This document shows, in pieces, positions 43,972 to 55,595 of a stretch of 64,000 nt of DNA. Source of the DNA: Cephalotus follicularis (lineage: Eukaryota; Streptophyta; Magnoliopsida; Oxalidales; Cephalotaceae); assembly GCA_001972305.1 (NCBI GenBank), contig BDDD01001384.1:53273-117272 (forward strand), given 5' to 3'. The notes under the pieces are model-generated. The model had not been told where the DNA came from, ran no database searches, and saw only the letters and a list, made by a program, of their open reading frames with translations. A program made the position numbers and the translations under genes. How positions within the stretch are numbered: the first letter of the stretch is position 1; each line of letters starts with the position of its first letter.

Positions 43972-46900
43972 TGTAACGACCCACGTTAATTTTGGATAAA
44001 TTGATGTTTGAGCTTGGGGGAATTTTTTTTTTCTTTTATCCTTCGTTGTGTTGGTTTGGGCTTCTCCTTCTTGGTTAAGTGTTTGTTGGCTTTGGGATTG
44101 GTGGAGGCCCAATGTTTGTGTGATGGGTTAAGAGGTAAGAGAGTTTTAGTTGGTGTTGGGACATGTGAAAAGCTTGTTTAGGAAGCTTGATAGTTGACTT
44201 TGGCATCGGAAGCAGCAGTTGGGAGAGTGAGCCTTCATCTTTCTTCTGGAGCTTTGAGCGTTGTTTGAGGTTGGAACTTTCTTTCACCCGTCTCCTCGTC
44301 TAGCAGGTGAGTGTCCTCCTCAGCGCTTTCGGTATGTCGCATCGTTGGTGCAGGCACGACCTTTGGGGCCGAGGAAGAGGTTCGTCTTGGTTTTCATGGT
44401 TGTATGTGTTTCATACATAGCTTCATAGATGTTGTTCATGGTAGCTAAGCATTGTTGTGTGTTGATCTTGCAGAGGAAGATCTAGGCACGGAGCCCGCGC
44501 AACAAGGAAACTAGCTGAGAAAACAGTTGATACTAGTGAGTGGGATGTTCTTTTTTCTATCAATTGATAACTGAGAGTTTATTGATTTTATACCCTTCCA
44601 TGATATTATCTTTGACTAAGATTTCTTCTCCTGTCATCTTGTTGATATTGCATGTGAATACTGTTGTTTCCGAGATGAAGGCTCAACGCCTGGGTTGAAC
44701 TTGTTGCTTCCCCTTTTGTCGAAGTATTCGTGCTTTATTTGATATCATGTGTTGTTGTCCTTGGATACTGGTTACTGGGTTCTGGTTACTTGGTTATGTA
44801 AATGATTACCGGCACGACATGGTCTAAGTGGTGATACACTTACCTCTGAGCTGAGGTTCTCCTCTGTTATCTCTCAAGGGTGGAGCTGAGCGGTGATTCG
44901 TGGGCCCCTTGGACGATAGTAATGCTATGTGATTGCCGATGAGGTAGCTTCTCGATCGAGGTTCACCTGGTATAGTGCTGAGCTCGTGATTCCCGACGGG
45001 GGTGGGCTTGCGTAGCCCCTCGTTCGAGGTTCATGTGGTAAGGTGCGCCAACGTATGATTTACCGGGGGAGGAGTGCTTGCGTAGCCCTGCTAGAGATGT
45101 TCATGCGGTGCTCTGGAAGTGGGTATCTATATTGAGTATATGAGGGATGTGTTCAGTCCTATAGCCCATGACCGCGTTGATAAAACGTCAACGAAGTTGC
45201 TATTTATGCTGCCGAAGTGGTTCTGGCTATGGAAGTGTGTAAGTTTGATTGTGCATGTGCGTGTGTGGAATGTGCTTGTGATTGATACAGTACCAGTAGT
45301 CCCCTTGTGAATTGTTGATCCTTAGAGTTGATCTTTTGTTCATCGTTGGACCCTTGGCATGTTCTGACATATAAACTGTTGTTTATCTTCTTTCCTTGAG
45401 GTCAGTCATTGAGTTGGTAGCTCTGACGTCTCCTCGGACTTTCTTTTTATTGATATCCTTGTATTTTTTCACCCCTGCCTTGATTTGTTGAGCAGTGGTT
45501 ATTGGTTGTCCTCGGCCTAGTTGGGGCAGGGCACGTTCACCTTGACTCCTGGCACCCAGGATATTCTATGATCTTACTTACTAGTCAGTTGGACTAATCC
45601 CCTCTTAGTTTTGTGTGCAGAGGGAGCGGGGCAGCAGTGTTCTTGAGATCCACTAAGGACAGCTTGTTGAGAGAGGTAGACACCGGACGCAACACCTTAG
45701 GATGGCTCCTAGGCCACGAGCACCTTCATGCATTTGGGGACATTCTTGGGGGTTTTGTTGTGTAGCTTTGTTAATATCTATGCGTTGTAAGACCTTCTTT
45801 GTAAACATGTGGATAACTCTTGGATGTGGGGCATCCTCGACAGTTTTCCCGGGACAGTGTATATAATTCATTTCTTTTGTTTTATATACTTTGTTGTTTG
45901 TGTTGTTTTCCCAGCCCTGGCGCTGTTTTTTTGCTTAGTGTTTGGGTGTGCAGGGACAACGTATGAGTTTGGGGGTTGTTTGACCCTGGGCAGAGGAGCA
46001 GGTTTCCCCAGGCTTGGCCTTGGTGAAACTTCAGTGTTTCTCCCCGGGTCCTTTTGTGCGTGGCACCTTTGTTGAGATGCTGGGAGAAAGGTGGCTTGAT
46101 CATGGTTGGTCAAACCTTAGGTTGACTTCACAGCTCGGGTTGGTTAACGCAAAGCTGGAGTCTTGTGGCGTCCCCGGGTGTTGTTCTAGGGCATGCCGTA
46201 AGCGTTAAGTGGAGGTAAGCAGTTTTCTTTAGTTTTGCCTGACCTCCCGACCTCGGACCAGCTCGATCCCTGGCGATGTTTTGGTGGGTAAGCCCTGGTG
46301 GATCCCCTGGGTGCCTGGCCGGGGTGAGATGTTATCTCCTTATTGTAGTTCGAGTGTTGGTGGGACCTCAAGTGGTTGTCCCATACACTTGGCATTTGTT
46401 CCCGGGCCCTCGTGTTGATCCCAGGCTTAGCCTTTTGTTGAGTGTTGTCGTCCCATGAGGACATGCATGAGGATGGTTCATCTTGGGAAGGCATGTCTTA
46501 GGATGGGGCGCAAGCCTAGTTTGCGTTACGTTATGTTGTGTTGGCATCCCTGCCCGGGACCCCCGGCAAGACGTAGTGTTGCGTTCTCTGCCCTGGCTCC
46601 CTCCCCTGGCATGTTCCCTTTAGTGGAACGGTGCGTTTGGGCAGTGGGTGTGGTGCGTGTTCCCTTTAGGGAAACGGTGCGTTTGCTAAGTGGGTGTTGC
46701 ATTTGTTCCCTTTAGTTAAATGGTACGTTTGCTAAGTGGGTGTTGTGCGCGTTTCTTTTAGTGAAACGGTGAGCTTTGGGGATAGTTTAAGTAAGGGTTC
46801 TTTTGCTGTTTTACCCTTCCTTCTTTCCTCCTTCCTGCTCGGGCATTCCTTGTTTTTATGCATTGGGTGCGTTTGGCCTGGGGAGCGTGGCTCTCCTCAG

Positions 46901-47038
46901 CAGGGTGTTTTTAATGCCTGCCTTGGCCTTAGCATTAGCCTTTGTTGTTGTTGGGGCTTGGTTAGGGATCCAGGTGAGGGATTCTTCCACCTGGCACCGC
47001 CGTCCTCGGGCAGGGGTGCTCGGGAACAGGGCGTGTCA
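43972..47038 (+). repeat. TE-F 5' LTR (3067 bp)
   Basis: It starts TGTAACGACCC and ends GGGCGTGTCA. GC content rises toward its 3' end. A short tandem repeat lies at 46613-46790. Frames such as 45809-46075 or 46736-47188 recur in both LTRs but shift between them and are not considered genes. Relative to the 3' LTR it lacks about 28 bp near 44200. Confidence 0.92.
46613..46790 (+). repeat. 45 bp tandem repeat in TE-F LTR
   Basis: Nearly four units, each with TTCCCTTTAGT, AAACGGTGCGTTTG and CTAAGTGGGTGTT. The same repeat is at 54623-54795 in the 3' LTR. It lies about 250-400 bp before the LTR end. Confidence 0.88.
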
Positions 47039-47044
47039 GCTTTT

Positions 47045-47062
47045 TGGTATCAGAGAGACCGG
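47045..47062 (+). promoter_or_regulatory. TE-F primer binding site (tRNA-Met initiator)
   Basis: TGGTATCAGAGAGACCGG lies six bases past the LTR. It matches the tRNA-Met complement at 11 of the first 12 positions. Confidence 0.88.
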
Positions 47063-47165
47063 TTTAGTTTCCTTGTGTTTTCTTTGGAGACTTTTGGGGG
47101 ATGCATGCATTGCATTTCATGTGGTACATATGTTAGTAATGTCCTAACCTTGCATGTGAAGGTAA

Positions 47166-48476
47166 ATGGTTCCTCCGCGTCAATCTAGAGGAAGTGGTGT
47201 GGGTAGGGGAAGAGGGGTCTCCCCAGCCATAGGACGTGGTCAGGCTAGAGGAAGAGAGACCTCCCCACCACATGGGGATCAAGAACTACCTCCCGTTGGG
47301 TCTGGTGTGCAGGCTAACCCTGGAGTGGTTGAACAAGAGACTGGACCAGCTGTGGCAGCTGAGGTCCCGGCAGTGTAGTTAGCAGCGCAAGTACCTCCTC
47401 CGATTGGTACAGGTGGTCAGGCATAGTGGATGCAGTTTGCTACGATGATAGCACAAGCTTTGAGTGGTTCTCGACCTCAAGCTTTACCCGGTGAACATCT
47501 GCAACGTTTAGGTGCTGCAACTTTTGAGGGAACGGATGATCCAGCGGATGTAGAGGCATGGCTGAATCATCTTGAGATGCTTTTTGTATAGATGGGAGTT
47601 TCCGACGACTCACGCGTTGGACTTGCTGTCTTCTTGGTAAGGAGGAATGCTCTTCGTTGGTGGGAAGCTCTCCAAGCTAGACACACTGATGTTGCTATGA
47701 TCACTTGGGATGTCTTCAAGCGGGAGTTTCATTAGTACTTCTTCCCGGCTACCTTCGTGAAGGGGAAGAGGAGAGAGTTTCTGCATCTACGTCAGGGGAG
47801 TATGACCGTGACCCAGTACGAATATCGTTTTATGGAGTTGTCTAATTCTGCTCTGGCTTTGGTTGTATACCAAGAGGAGAGATGTGAGAAGTTCTTGGAT
47901 GGGTCGAATCCCGTGGTGAGACATACTGTGGCAGCAACCAACTGGACTGCCTTTGGAGATATGGTGGAATCAACCAAGAGGGTTGAGAAGAGTATCATGG
48001 AACAGAGGAACCTCCAGGAAAGGGGACCGAAGATAGATGGACAACAGTCTGCTCAGGGGGAGGGTTCTTCCCGAAGACAAGGGAAACGAAGGAAACGGTA
48101 CTCCAACCAGCAAGTTGACGGTGGAAACCGAGGACAGGCCAGAACTGATGGCCAGGGGACGTTTTCTCCACAGCAGGCGAATCCTCCTACAGCCAGTGGT
48201 GCGCAGTAGAGCAGGGACCACAGTTCATCAGCTTCTCAAGAGCCTCCCAAGTGCCAAAAGTGTGGTCGCTTCCACTTTGGCAACTGCAAGACAGACACCC
48301 GTGAATGTTTCCAGTGTGGCCAAGTTGGGCACTTTAAGAGAAATTGTCCACAAATCCAACAGACCACGATGACACCTGGAATGGTTGCTTCTAATAGACA
48401 ACTTGCAGGAGCCAGAGGTGGGTCAACGGCTTCGCTAGCGGGATCATCCAGAACTGGTGGAAGTCGTTAGAAAGGT
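47166..48476 (+). pseudogene. gag: TE-F gag, broken
   Basis: The ATG at 47166 starts an Arg/Gly-rich N-terminus (RGSGVGRGRGVSPAIGRGQA). All parts stay in one frame with stops at 47376, about 47424, 47590 and 47733, 48207 and 48468. The gag domain has TFEGTDDPADVEAWLNHLEM, LFV, WWEALQA, ITWDVFKREF, REFLHLRQGSMTVTQYEYRF and CEKFLDGSNP. The zinc knuckles are CQKCGRFHFGNC (CX2CX3HX4C) and CFQCGQVGHFKRNC (CX2CX4HX4C), the paired form of Tekay Gag. Confidence 0.88.
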
Positions 48477-48836
48477 AGACCAATGGCAACAGCTAGAGTC
48501 GATGCTCTGAACAGAGAAGATGTTCTTGGATCCGCGGGCGTGGCTATAGGTAAGGCTCTTATCTTCGGCAGAGATGCCACGGTTTTGTTTGACACAGGAG
48601 CCTCTTTATCCTTTGTTGCCCATGCATTTTGCATACATACATGTGGAGTGTTAAGTTCCTTGGATGAAGAGATCGCCATATATGTTCGTACGGGCCAGAG
48701 TTACCGTGTAGATCGAGTCTACAGGGGTTGTGATGTTGTGATCAAGGGACAGAGTTTTGTGGCCGACCTTGTTCCCTTCCATATTGAGGACTTTGATGCC
48801 ATCCTGGGCATGGATTGGCTGGCAAGGCACTGAGCA
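48477..48836 (+). pseudogene. TE-F aspartic protease
   Basis: It is in the same frame as gag. It opens with MATARVDALNREDV, has an intact catalytic D-T-G (VLFDTGASLSFVAHAF), GCDVVIKGQSFVADL and AILGMDWLARH, followed by TGA at 48831-48833, where an Arg codon (one C-to-T step from TGA) is usual. Confidence 0.9.
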
Positions 48837-49900
48837 ATGGTCGATTGTTTGCGTAAGGTTGTTTCCTTTTGCTTGCCCGATGAGTCAGGCATGGAGCTAG
48901 TTTGCGAGCAGCGCTCGGCACCACTGAAGTTGATCTCGGCTATGGTTGCACGTAAGGCTTTGGGTAAACGTGCGCAAGGATTCTTAGCTCATGTGGTGGA
49001 TACTCGGATGACTAAGCCAGAGGTAGGGGACATACCCAGGGTTTGTGAGTTTCCTGATGTCTTCCCAGATGAGTTACCAGGTCTTCCTCCAGACAGGGAA
49101 ATAGACTTTGAGATCGAGTTGATCCCTGGTGCGGCTCCTATATCCCTTGCTCCTTATCGTATGGCACCTATAGAGTTGAAAGAGCTTAAGGTACAGTTGG
49201 AAGATTATTGGATAAGGGATTTATCTGACCTAGTAGTTCTCCATGGGGTGCTTTAGTCCTGTTTATGAAGAAAAAGGATGGAGCTATGCGTTTGTGTATC
49301 GACTACAGGCAGCTCAACAAGGTCACTGTGCGTAACAAGTATCCATTGCCAAGGATAGATGACTTGTTTGATCAGTTGCGAGACGCTTGTGTGTTCTCCA
49401 AGATAGATCTTCGGTCCGGATATCACCAGTTGAACGTGAAGGAAGGGGATGTTCCGAAGATAGCCTCCAGATCTCGTTATGGTCTCTATGAGTTCTTAGT
49501 TATGCCATTTGGTTTAACCAATGCACCGACAGTTTTCATGGATTTGATGAATCGTGTGTTCCAACCCTTCTTGGATACCTTTGTGGTGGTATTCATAGAC
49601 GACGTGATGGTATACTCGCGGAGTATGGCTGAGCACGAGGGACACCTGAGGATCATTTTGCAGACCTTGAGAAACCATAAGTGTTATGCTAAGCTCAGTA
49701 AGTGCGAGTTTTGGCTGGACAGTGTTGTGTTTTTGGGCCATGTGATCTCGGGCCAAGGTGTTGAAGTGGACCCGATGAAGGTTTAAGCTGTGTTGGCCTG
49801 GGAAAGACCTAAGAGCGTACATGAAGTGCGTAGTTTCCTTGGACTTGCTGGCTATTACCGAAGATTCGTGGAGGAATTCTCTTCAATAGAGGACTGTGAG
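48837..49900 (+). pseudogene. TE-F reverse transcriptase
   Basis: The linker (FPDVFPDELPGLPPDREIDF, ELIPGAAPISLAPYRMAP) is in the gag frame up to about 49205, where an extra base shifts it. The core (49265-49786) carries [55 protein letters not shown] and intact FIDD ([12 protein letters not shown]). A TAA at 49784-49786 precedes the thumb ([17 protein letters not shown]). A segment after the thumb appears shortened. Confidence 0.9.
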
Positions 49901-50345
49901 AAGAGCTTCCAGATGTTAAAGGATAGGTTAACGTCAGCTTTGGTGTTGACCCTTCCTTCTCCAGGGGTTAGTTTTGTGGTGTACAGCAATGCTTCTTTGC
50001 ACGGTCTCAGTTGTGTGTTGATGCAAGAAGGCAAGGTTATTGCTTATGCTTCTCAGCAGTTAAAGGTTCATGAGCTCAGTTACCCTACACATGACTTGGA
50101 GTTGGCTGCGGTGGTGTTTGCTTTGAAGATATGGCATCACTATCTGTATGGTAAGGTCTGCCAGATCTTTACTAACCACCAGAGTTTGTAGTATTTTTCT
50201 TCTCAACCGCATTTGAACATGAGGCAGAGGAGATGGATCGAGCTCATCAAGGACTATGACTGTACTATCGAGTATCATCCTGGTAAGGCCAATGTGGTTG
50301 CTGATGCGTTGAGCAGGAAGTCCTCCGCTTCCTTGGCTCATGTAC
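49901..50345 (+). pseudogene. TE-F RNase H with two Asp-to-Asn changes
   Basis: The expected Y-S-D-A-S reads YSNAS and the expected F-T-D-H reads FTNHQS, each explained by a G-to-A change at an Asp codon. [18 protein letters not shown] and [10 protein letters not shown] are intact. A TAG at 50189-50191 interrupts QSL. With two of its carboxylates lost this domain cannot be active. Confidence 0.88.
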
Positions 50346-51895
50346 GGTTTGTTTACTTGCCAATGTTGGAACAGTTGAGGTCTTTAAGGGCAGAGCTGTC
50401 TACAGGAGCAGTGTTGGCTTCTCTGTAAGTGAGGTTTGTTTGGGAAGAGCAGATCTAGGGACTGCAAGATAAGGACTGGCGGTTGGCCAAGTTGTTGAAA
50501 CAAGTCGGAGAGGGTTCTCGGACTGATTTCCACATTAGGGGTGACGGTGCTCTGATGTTTGGGGCAAGGATATGTGTGCCACATGTTGAGAAGATCAAGC
50601 AGAAGATCCTAGAGGAAGCTCATTGTTCTCCTTGGTCAATGCATCCTGGAAGTACCAATATGTATCGTGACCTAAGGCAATGTTTTTGGTGGCGGGGCAT
50701 GAACCGTGACATTGCCAGGTTTGTGGCAAGGTGCTTGAGATGCCAGCAGGTGAAGGCCGAGCGACAGAAGCCTTCAGGTCTTCTTCAACCACTTCCTATT
50801 CCAGTGTGGAAATGGGACAACATATCTATGGACTTTGTCACTGGTTTTCCTAGGACAAGGAGTAAGCATGACGCTATCTGGGTGACAGTAGATCGTTTGA
50901 CCAAGTCTGCTCACTTCATACCTATAAGGAAGGACTTCAGTTTGGACAAGTTAGCTCGGTTGTATGTGGATGGTGTGATCAGGTTACATGGGATCCCCAG
51001 CAGCATAGTTTCAAATTGAGACCCGAGGTTCACATCATGATTCTGGCGGAGCTTACAGAAGATGTTGGTTACGGAGTTGTGACTCAGTACGGCGTACCAT
51101 CCTCAGACCGATGGGCAGTCTGAGCGTGCTATCCAGATTCTTGAGGACATGTTGAGAGGCTACGTCATGGATTTCCGAGGAAGTTGGGATGACCATTTGA
51201 CTTTGATCGAGTTTGCCTACAACAACAGCTACCAGGCGAGCAATTGTATGGCTCCTTATGAGGCTTTGTATGGCGAACTTTGTCCAACTCCTTTGTGTTG
51301 GAATGAGGTGGGAGAGCGCTAGCTTCTAGGACCATAGTTGGTACAAGACGCAGCAGAGAAGGTGAAGGTGATCTGAGACCGTTTGCGGGCAGCCCAGAGT
51401 AGGCTGAAGAGCTATGCAGAGAAGGGCCATAAGGACTTGCAATTCTCTGTAGGTGACAAGGTGTTCCTCAGGGCATCACCTTACACGGGGATTGTTCGTT
51501 TTGGCAAGCGTGGGAAGCTTAGCCCAAGGTACATAGGTCCCTTTGAGGTTTTGCAGAGGATCAGACCAGTGGCTTATCGTTTGGCATTGCTTGAGGGAAT
51601 GGCCAGGGTACACGACATGTTTCATGTATCTGTGCTAAGGATATGCATTGCTGATCCTTACCATTTGTTGATTGAGCCAGTGGTGTTGGCCGACGTGGAT
51701 TTACCAGTGTTGGCTTCTGAAGAAGCCCCATAGCAGATCTTGGGCCGAAGAGAATAGGTTTTGAGAAATAAGACTATTCCCTTGGTGAAGATCTTGTGGA
51801 GAAACCATGTAGCAGAAGAGGCTACCTGGGAACGTTAGGACCAAATGAGGGAACGTTACCCTTACTTGTTCCCTGAACCAGAGCTGAAATTTTGA
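50346..51895 (+). pseudogene. TE-F integrase and chromodomain
   Basis: The zinc-binding HHCC is intact (HPGSTNMYRDLRQCFWWRGM, CLRCQQVKAE). The core has WDNISMDFVTGFP. The second catalytic site reads SN-stop-DPRF where S-D-R-D is usual, so the Asp is Asn and an Arg codon has become TGA. QTDGQSERAIQILEDML keeps the Glu. Many stops follow (51050, 51321, 51338 and 51373 areas). The C-terminal region has VFLRASPYTGIVRFGKRGKL and PRYIGPFEVLQRI. The chromodomain-like tail (ILWRNHVAEEATWER) ends near YPYLFPEPEL. Confidence 0.88.
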
Positions 51896-51909
51896 GAACA
51901 AAATTCCTT

Positions 51910-51922
51910 AAAGGGGAGAGGA
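51910..51922 (+). promoter_or_regulatory. TE-F polypurine tract
   Basis: AAAGGGGAGAGGA directly abuts the 3' LTR start TGTAACGAC at 51923. Confidence 0.9.
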
Positions 51923-54900
51923 TGTAACGACTCGCATTAATTTTGGATAAATTGATGTTTGGGCTTGGGGGAATTTTTTTTTCTTTTCTCCTTGGTTGTT
52001 GGTTTGGGCTTCTCCTTATTGGTTAAGTGTTTGTTGGCTTTGGGCTTGGTGGAGGCCCAATGTTTGTGCGATGGGTTAAGAGGTAAGAGAGGTTTGGTTA
52101 GTGTTGGGACATGTGCAAAGCTTGTTTAGGAAGCTTGATAGTTGACTTTGGCAGATATCATGTCCATCACCTCACATCGGAAGAAGCAGTTGGGAGAGTG
52201 AGCCTTCATCTTTCATCTTTCTTCTTCATCTTTCTTCTGGAGCTTTGAGCGCTGTTTGAGGTTGGAACTTTCCTTCACACGTCTACGCGTCTAGCAGGTG
52301 AGTGTCCTCCTCGGTGCTTTTGGTGCGTCGCATCGTTGGTGCAGGCACGACCTTTGGGGTTGAGGAAGAGCTTTGCCTTGGTTTTCATGGTTGCATGTGG
52401 TTCATATATAGCTTCAGAGATGTTGTTCATGGTAGCTAAGCGTTGTTGTGTGTTGGAGTTGCAGAGGAAGATCTAGGCACAGAGCCCGTGCAACAAGGAA
52501 ACTAACTGAGGAAACAGTTGATACTGGTGAGTGGGATGTTCTTCTTTCTATCAATTGATAACTGAGAGTTTATTGATTTTATACCCTTCCATGATATTAT
52601 CTTTGACAAGGATTTCTTCTCCTGTCATCTTGTTGATATTGCATGTGAATACTGTTGTTTCCGAGCCGAAGGCTCAACGCCTGGGTTGAACTTGTTGCTT
52701 CCCCCTTTATTTAGGTATTCATGCTTTATTTGATATCATGTGTTGTTGTCCTTGGATACTGGTTACTGGGTGCAGGTTACTTCGTTATGTAAGAGACTGC
52801 CGGCACGAGATGGTCTAAGTGGTGATACACTTACCTCTGAGCCGAGGTTCTCCTCTGTTATCTCGTCAAGGGTGGAGCTGAGCGATGATTCGCGGGCCCC
52901 TTGGATGATAGTAACGTTATGTGATTGCCGATGAGGTAGCTTCTCGATCGAGGTTCACCTGGTGTAGTGCTGAGCTCGTGATTGCCAACGGGGGTGGGCT
53001 TGCGTAGCCCCTCGTTCGAGGTTCATGTGGTAAGGTGCGCCAACGTATGATTTTCTGGGGGAGGAGTGCTTGCGTAGCCCTTCTACCAATGTTCATGCGG
53101 TGCTCTGGTAATGGGTATCTATATTGAGTATATGAGGGATGTGTTCAGTCCTATAGCCCATAACCGCGTTGATAGAACGTCAATAGAGTTGCTATTTACG
53201 CTGTCGAGGTGGTTCCGGCTATGGAAGTGTGTGAGTTTGATTATGCATGTGTGTGTGTGGAATGTGCTTGTGATTGATACAGTACCAGTAGTCCCCTTGT
53301 GAATTGTTGATCCTTAGAGTTGATCTTTTGTTGATCCTTGGATCCTTGGCATGTTCGGACATATAAACTGTTGTTTATCTTCTTTCCTTGAGGTCAGTCA
53401 TTGAGTTGGTAGCTTTGACGTCTCCTTGGAATTTCTTTTTATTGATATCCTTGTATATTTTCACCCCTGCCTTGTTTTGTTGAGCAGTAGTTATGGGTTA
53501 TCCTCGGCCCAGTTGGGACAGGGCACGTTCACCTTGACTCTTGGCACCCTGGTGGAAGTGGGTCGCCCAGGATATTCTTTGATCTTACTCACTAGTCAGT
53601 TGGACTAATCCCCTCTCAGTTTTGTGTGCAGAGGGAGTGGGGCAGCAGTGTTCTTGAGATCCACTAAGGACAGCTTGTTGAGAAAGGTATACGCCGGATG
53701 CAGCACCTTAGGATGGCTCCTAGGTCACGAGCACCTTCATGCATTTGGGGACATTCTTGGGGGTTTTGTTGTATAGATTTGTTAATATCTATGCCTTGTA
53801 AGACCTTCTTTGTAAACAGGTGGATAACTCTTGGATGTTAGGCGTCCTCGACAGTTTGCCCGGGAAATTGTATATAATTCATTTCTTTTGTTTTATATGC
53901 TTTGTTGTTTGTGTTGTTTTCCCAGCCCTGGCGCTGTTTTTTTGCTTAGTGTTTGGGTGTGCAGGACGATGTATGAGTTTGGGGGTTGTTTGACCCTGGG
54001 CAGAGGCGCAGGTCTCCCCAGCCCTGGCCTTGGTGAAACTTCAGTGTTTCTCCCCGGGTCCTTTTGTGCGTGGCACCTCTGTTGAGATGCCGGGAGAAAG
54101 GTGGCTTGATCATGGTTGGTCAACCCTTAGGTTGACTTCACAGCTCAGGTTGGTTAACCCTAAGCGGGAGTTTGGTGGCGTCCCCGAGTGTTGTTCTCGG
54201 GCATGCCGTAAGCGTTAAGTGGAGGTAAGCAGTTTTCTTTAGTTTTGCCCGACCTCCTAACCTCGGACCAGCTCGGTCCCTGGAGACGTTTTGGTGGGTG
54301 AGCCCTGGTGGATCCCCTACGTGCCTGGCCGGGGTGAGATGTTATCTCCTTAGTGTAGATTGAGTGTTGGTGGGACCTTGGGTGGTTGTCCCATGCGCTT
54401 GGCATTTGTTCCCGGGCCCTCGTGTTGATCCCAGGATCAGCCTTTTGTTAAGTGTTGTCTTCCCATGAGGACATGCCCGAGGATGGTTCATCTTGGGAAG
54501 GCATGTCTTAGGATGGGGCGCAGGCCTAGTTTGCGTTACGTTATGTTGTGTTGGCATCCCTGCCCGGTACCCCACGCAAGACGTAGTGTTGCGTTCTCTG
54601 CCCTGGCTCCCTCCCCTGGCATGTTCCCTTTAGTGGAACGGTGCGTTTGGGCAATGGGTGTGGTGCGCGTTCCCTTTAGTTAAACGCTGCGTTTGCTAAG
54701 TGGGTGTTGCGTTTGTTCCCTTTAGTTAAACGGTGCGTTTGCTAAGTGGGTGTTGTGCGCGTTTCTTTTAGTTAAATGGTGAGCTTTGGGGATAGTTTAA
54801 GGGTTTTTTTGTTGTTTTACCCTTCCTTCTTTCCTCCTTCCTGCTCGGGCATTCCTTGTTTTTATGCCTTGGGTGCGTTTGGCCTAGGGAGCGCGGCTCT

Positions 54901-55044
54901 CCTCGGCAGTGCATTTTTAACGCCCGCCCTGGCCTTAGCGTTAGCCTTTGTTGTTGTTGGGGTTTGGTTAGGGATCCAGGTGAGAGATCCTTCCACCTAG
55001 CACGGCCGTCCTCGAGCGGGGGTGCTCGGGAACGGGGCGTGTCA
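51923..55044 (+). repeat. TE-F 3' LTR (3122 bp)
   Basis: It is homologous to 43972-47038 and ends GGGGCGTGTCA, followed by the target copy CACAA. It contains the 45 bp tandem repeat at 54623-54795. Confidence 0.92.
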
Positions 55045-55049
55045 CACAA

Positions 55050-55235
55050 TGACCTTACCCGAGCACTACGAAGTTGCAATACAACTTGGTATGAAACCGA
55101 GGTGTTTGATGCAGCTCAGATTCTAAGGGCCCACAGTGAACTAATCCGATCACTATGAAGGTGCAAGACCACTAAGTATGAAACGAGGTATTTGATGCAA
55201 CTTGGATTCTAAGGGCCCATAGTGGCCTTATCCGA
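55050..55235 (+). repeat. 87 bp tandem array (right part), TE-G
   Basis: This continues the array cut by TE-F with two more full units (near 55057 and 55146) and the start of a third, then leaves the repeat at about 55235. Confidence 0.85.
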
Positions 55236-55423
55236 GCTTTTGTCCTGTGTTCGGAACAACTGCCCATTCTTTTGCCACGTGTTATGACATTCTAGAAGAC
55301 TTTGGTTTTGGTGGGAATTTTTCATTTCACCCTTTTTAAGGCAACTGTTGTTGTTCCTAAGGCAAAGGGAGGGGGTTTAAGTACGAAGCCTCTCCCAATT
55401 TTGCATTCACTTCTTCATTTCTT

Positions 55424-55475
<52 letters not shown>

Positions 55476-55595
55476 GTTTTTGCTCTCCAGCTTTTCTCTA
55501 GATTTCTTTTTTTATTTCAACCCTCTGTTCTTGAGTTCTCTTGGATCTTCAACTTGTTGTTCATTTTTGGAAAATCTGTTGTATCAAAAGTAAGC
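55236..55595 (+). other. Leader-like region of TE-G with (CT)n tract
   Basis: Downstream of the array, an AT-rich segment has a purine-rich AAAGGGAGGGGGTTTAAG (about 55364-55381) and a 47 bp (CT)n microsatellite at 55428-55474. It is followed by an ATG at 55596. The layout resembles the end of an LTR plus leader, but no PBS was recognised. Confidence 0.45.

Larger units (their letters stand above)
43972..55044 (+). mobile_element. TE-F: Tekay-like Ty3/gypsy retrotransposon, full length, dead
   Basis: LTRs are 43972-47038 and 51923-55044. The perfect duplication CACAA lies at 43967-43971 and 55045-55049. There is a tRNA-Met PBS, gag with the Tekay-type double zinc knuckle, protease, RT, RNase H, integrase, chromodomain end and PPT. 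Roughly 8 substitutions and 2 indels separate the LTRs in their first 130 bp. The coding part has one main frameshift and many stops, several at Gln or Arg codons that can become stops by a single C-to-T change. Confidence 0.93.

Noticed and set aside
45809-47188. Several ORFs of 80-150 codons in the TE-F 5' LTR (also 53831-55158 in the 3' LTR)
   Set aside because: They sit in a GC-rich LTR, shift between the two LTR copies and show no protein family features.
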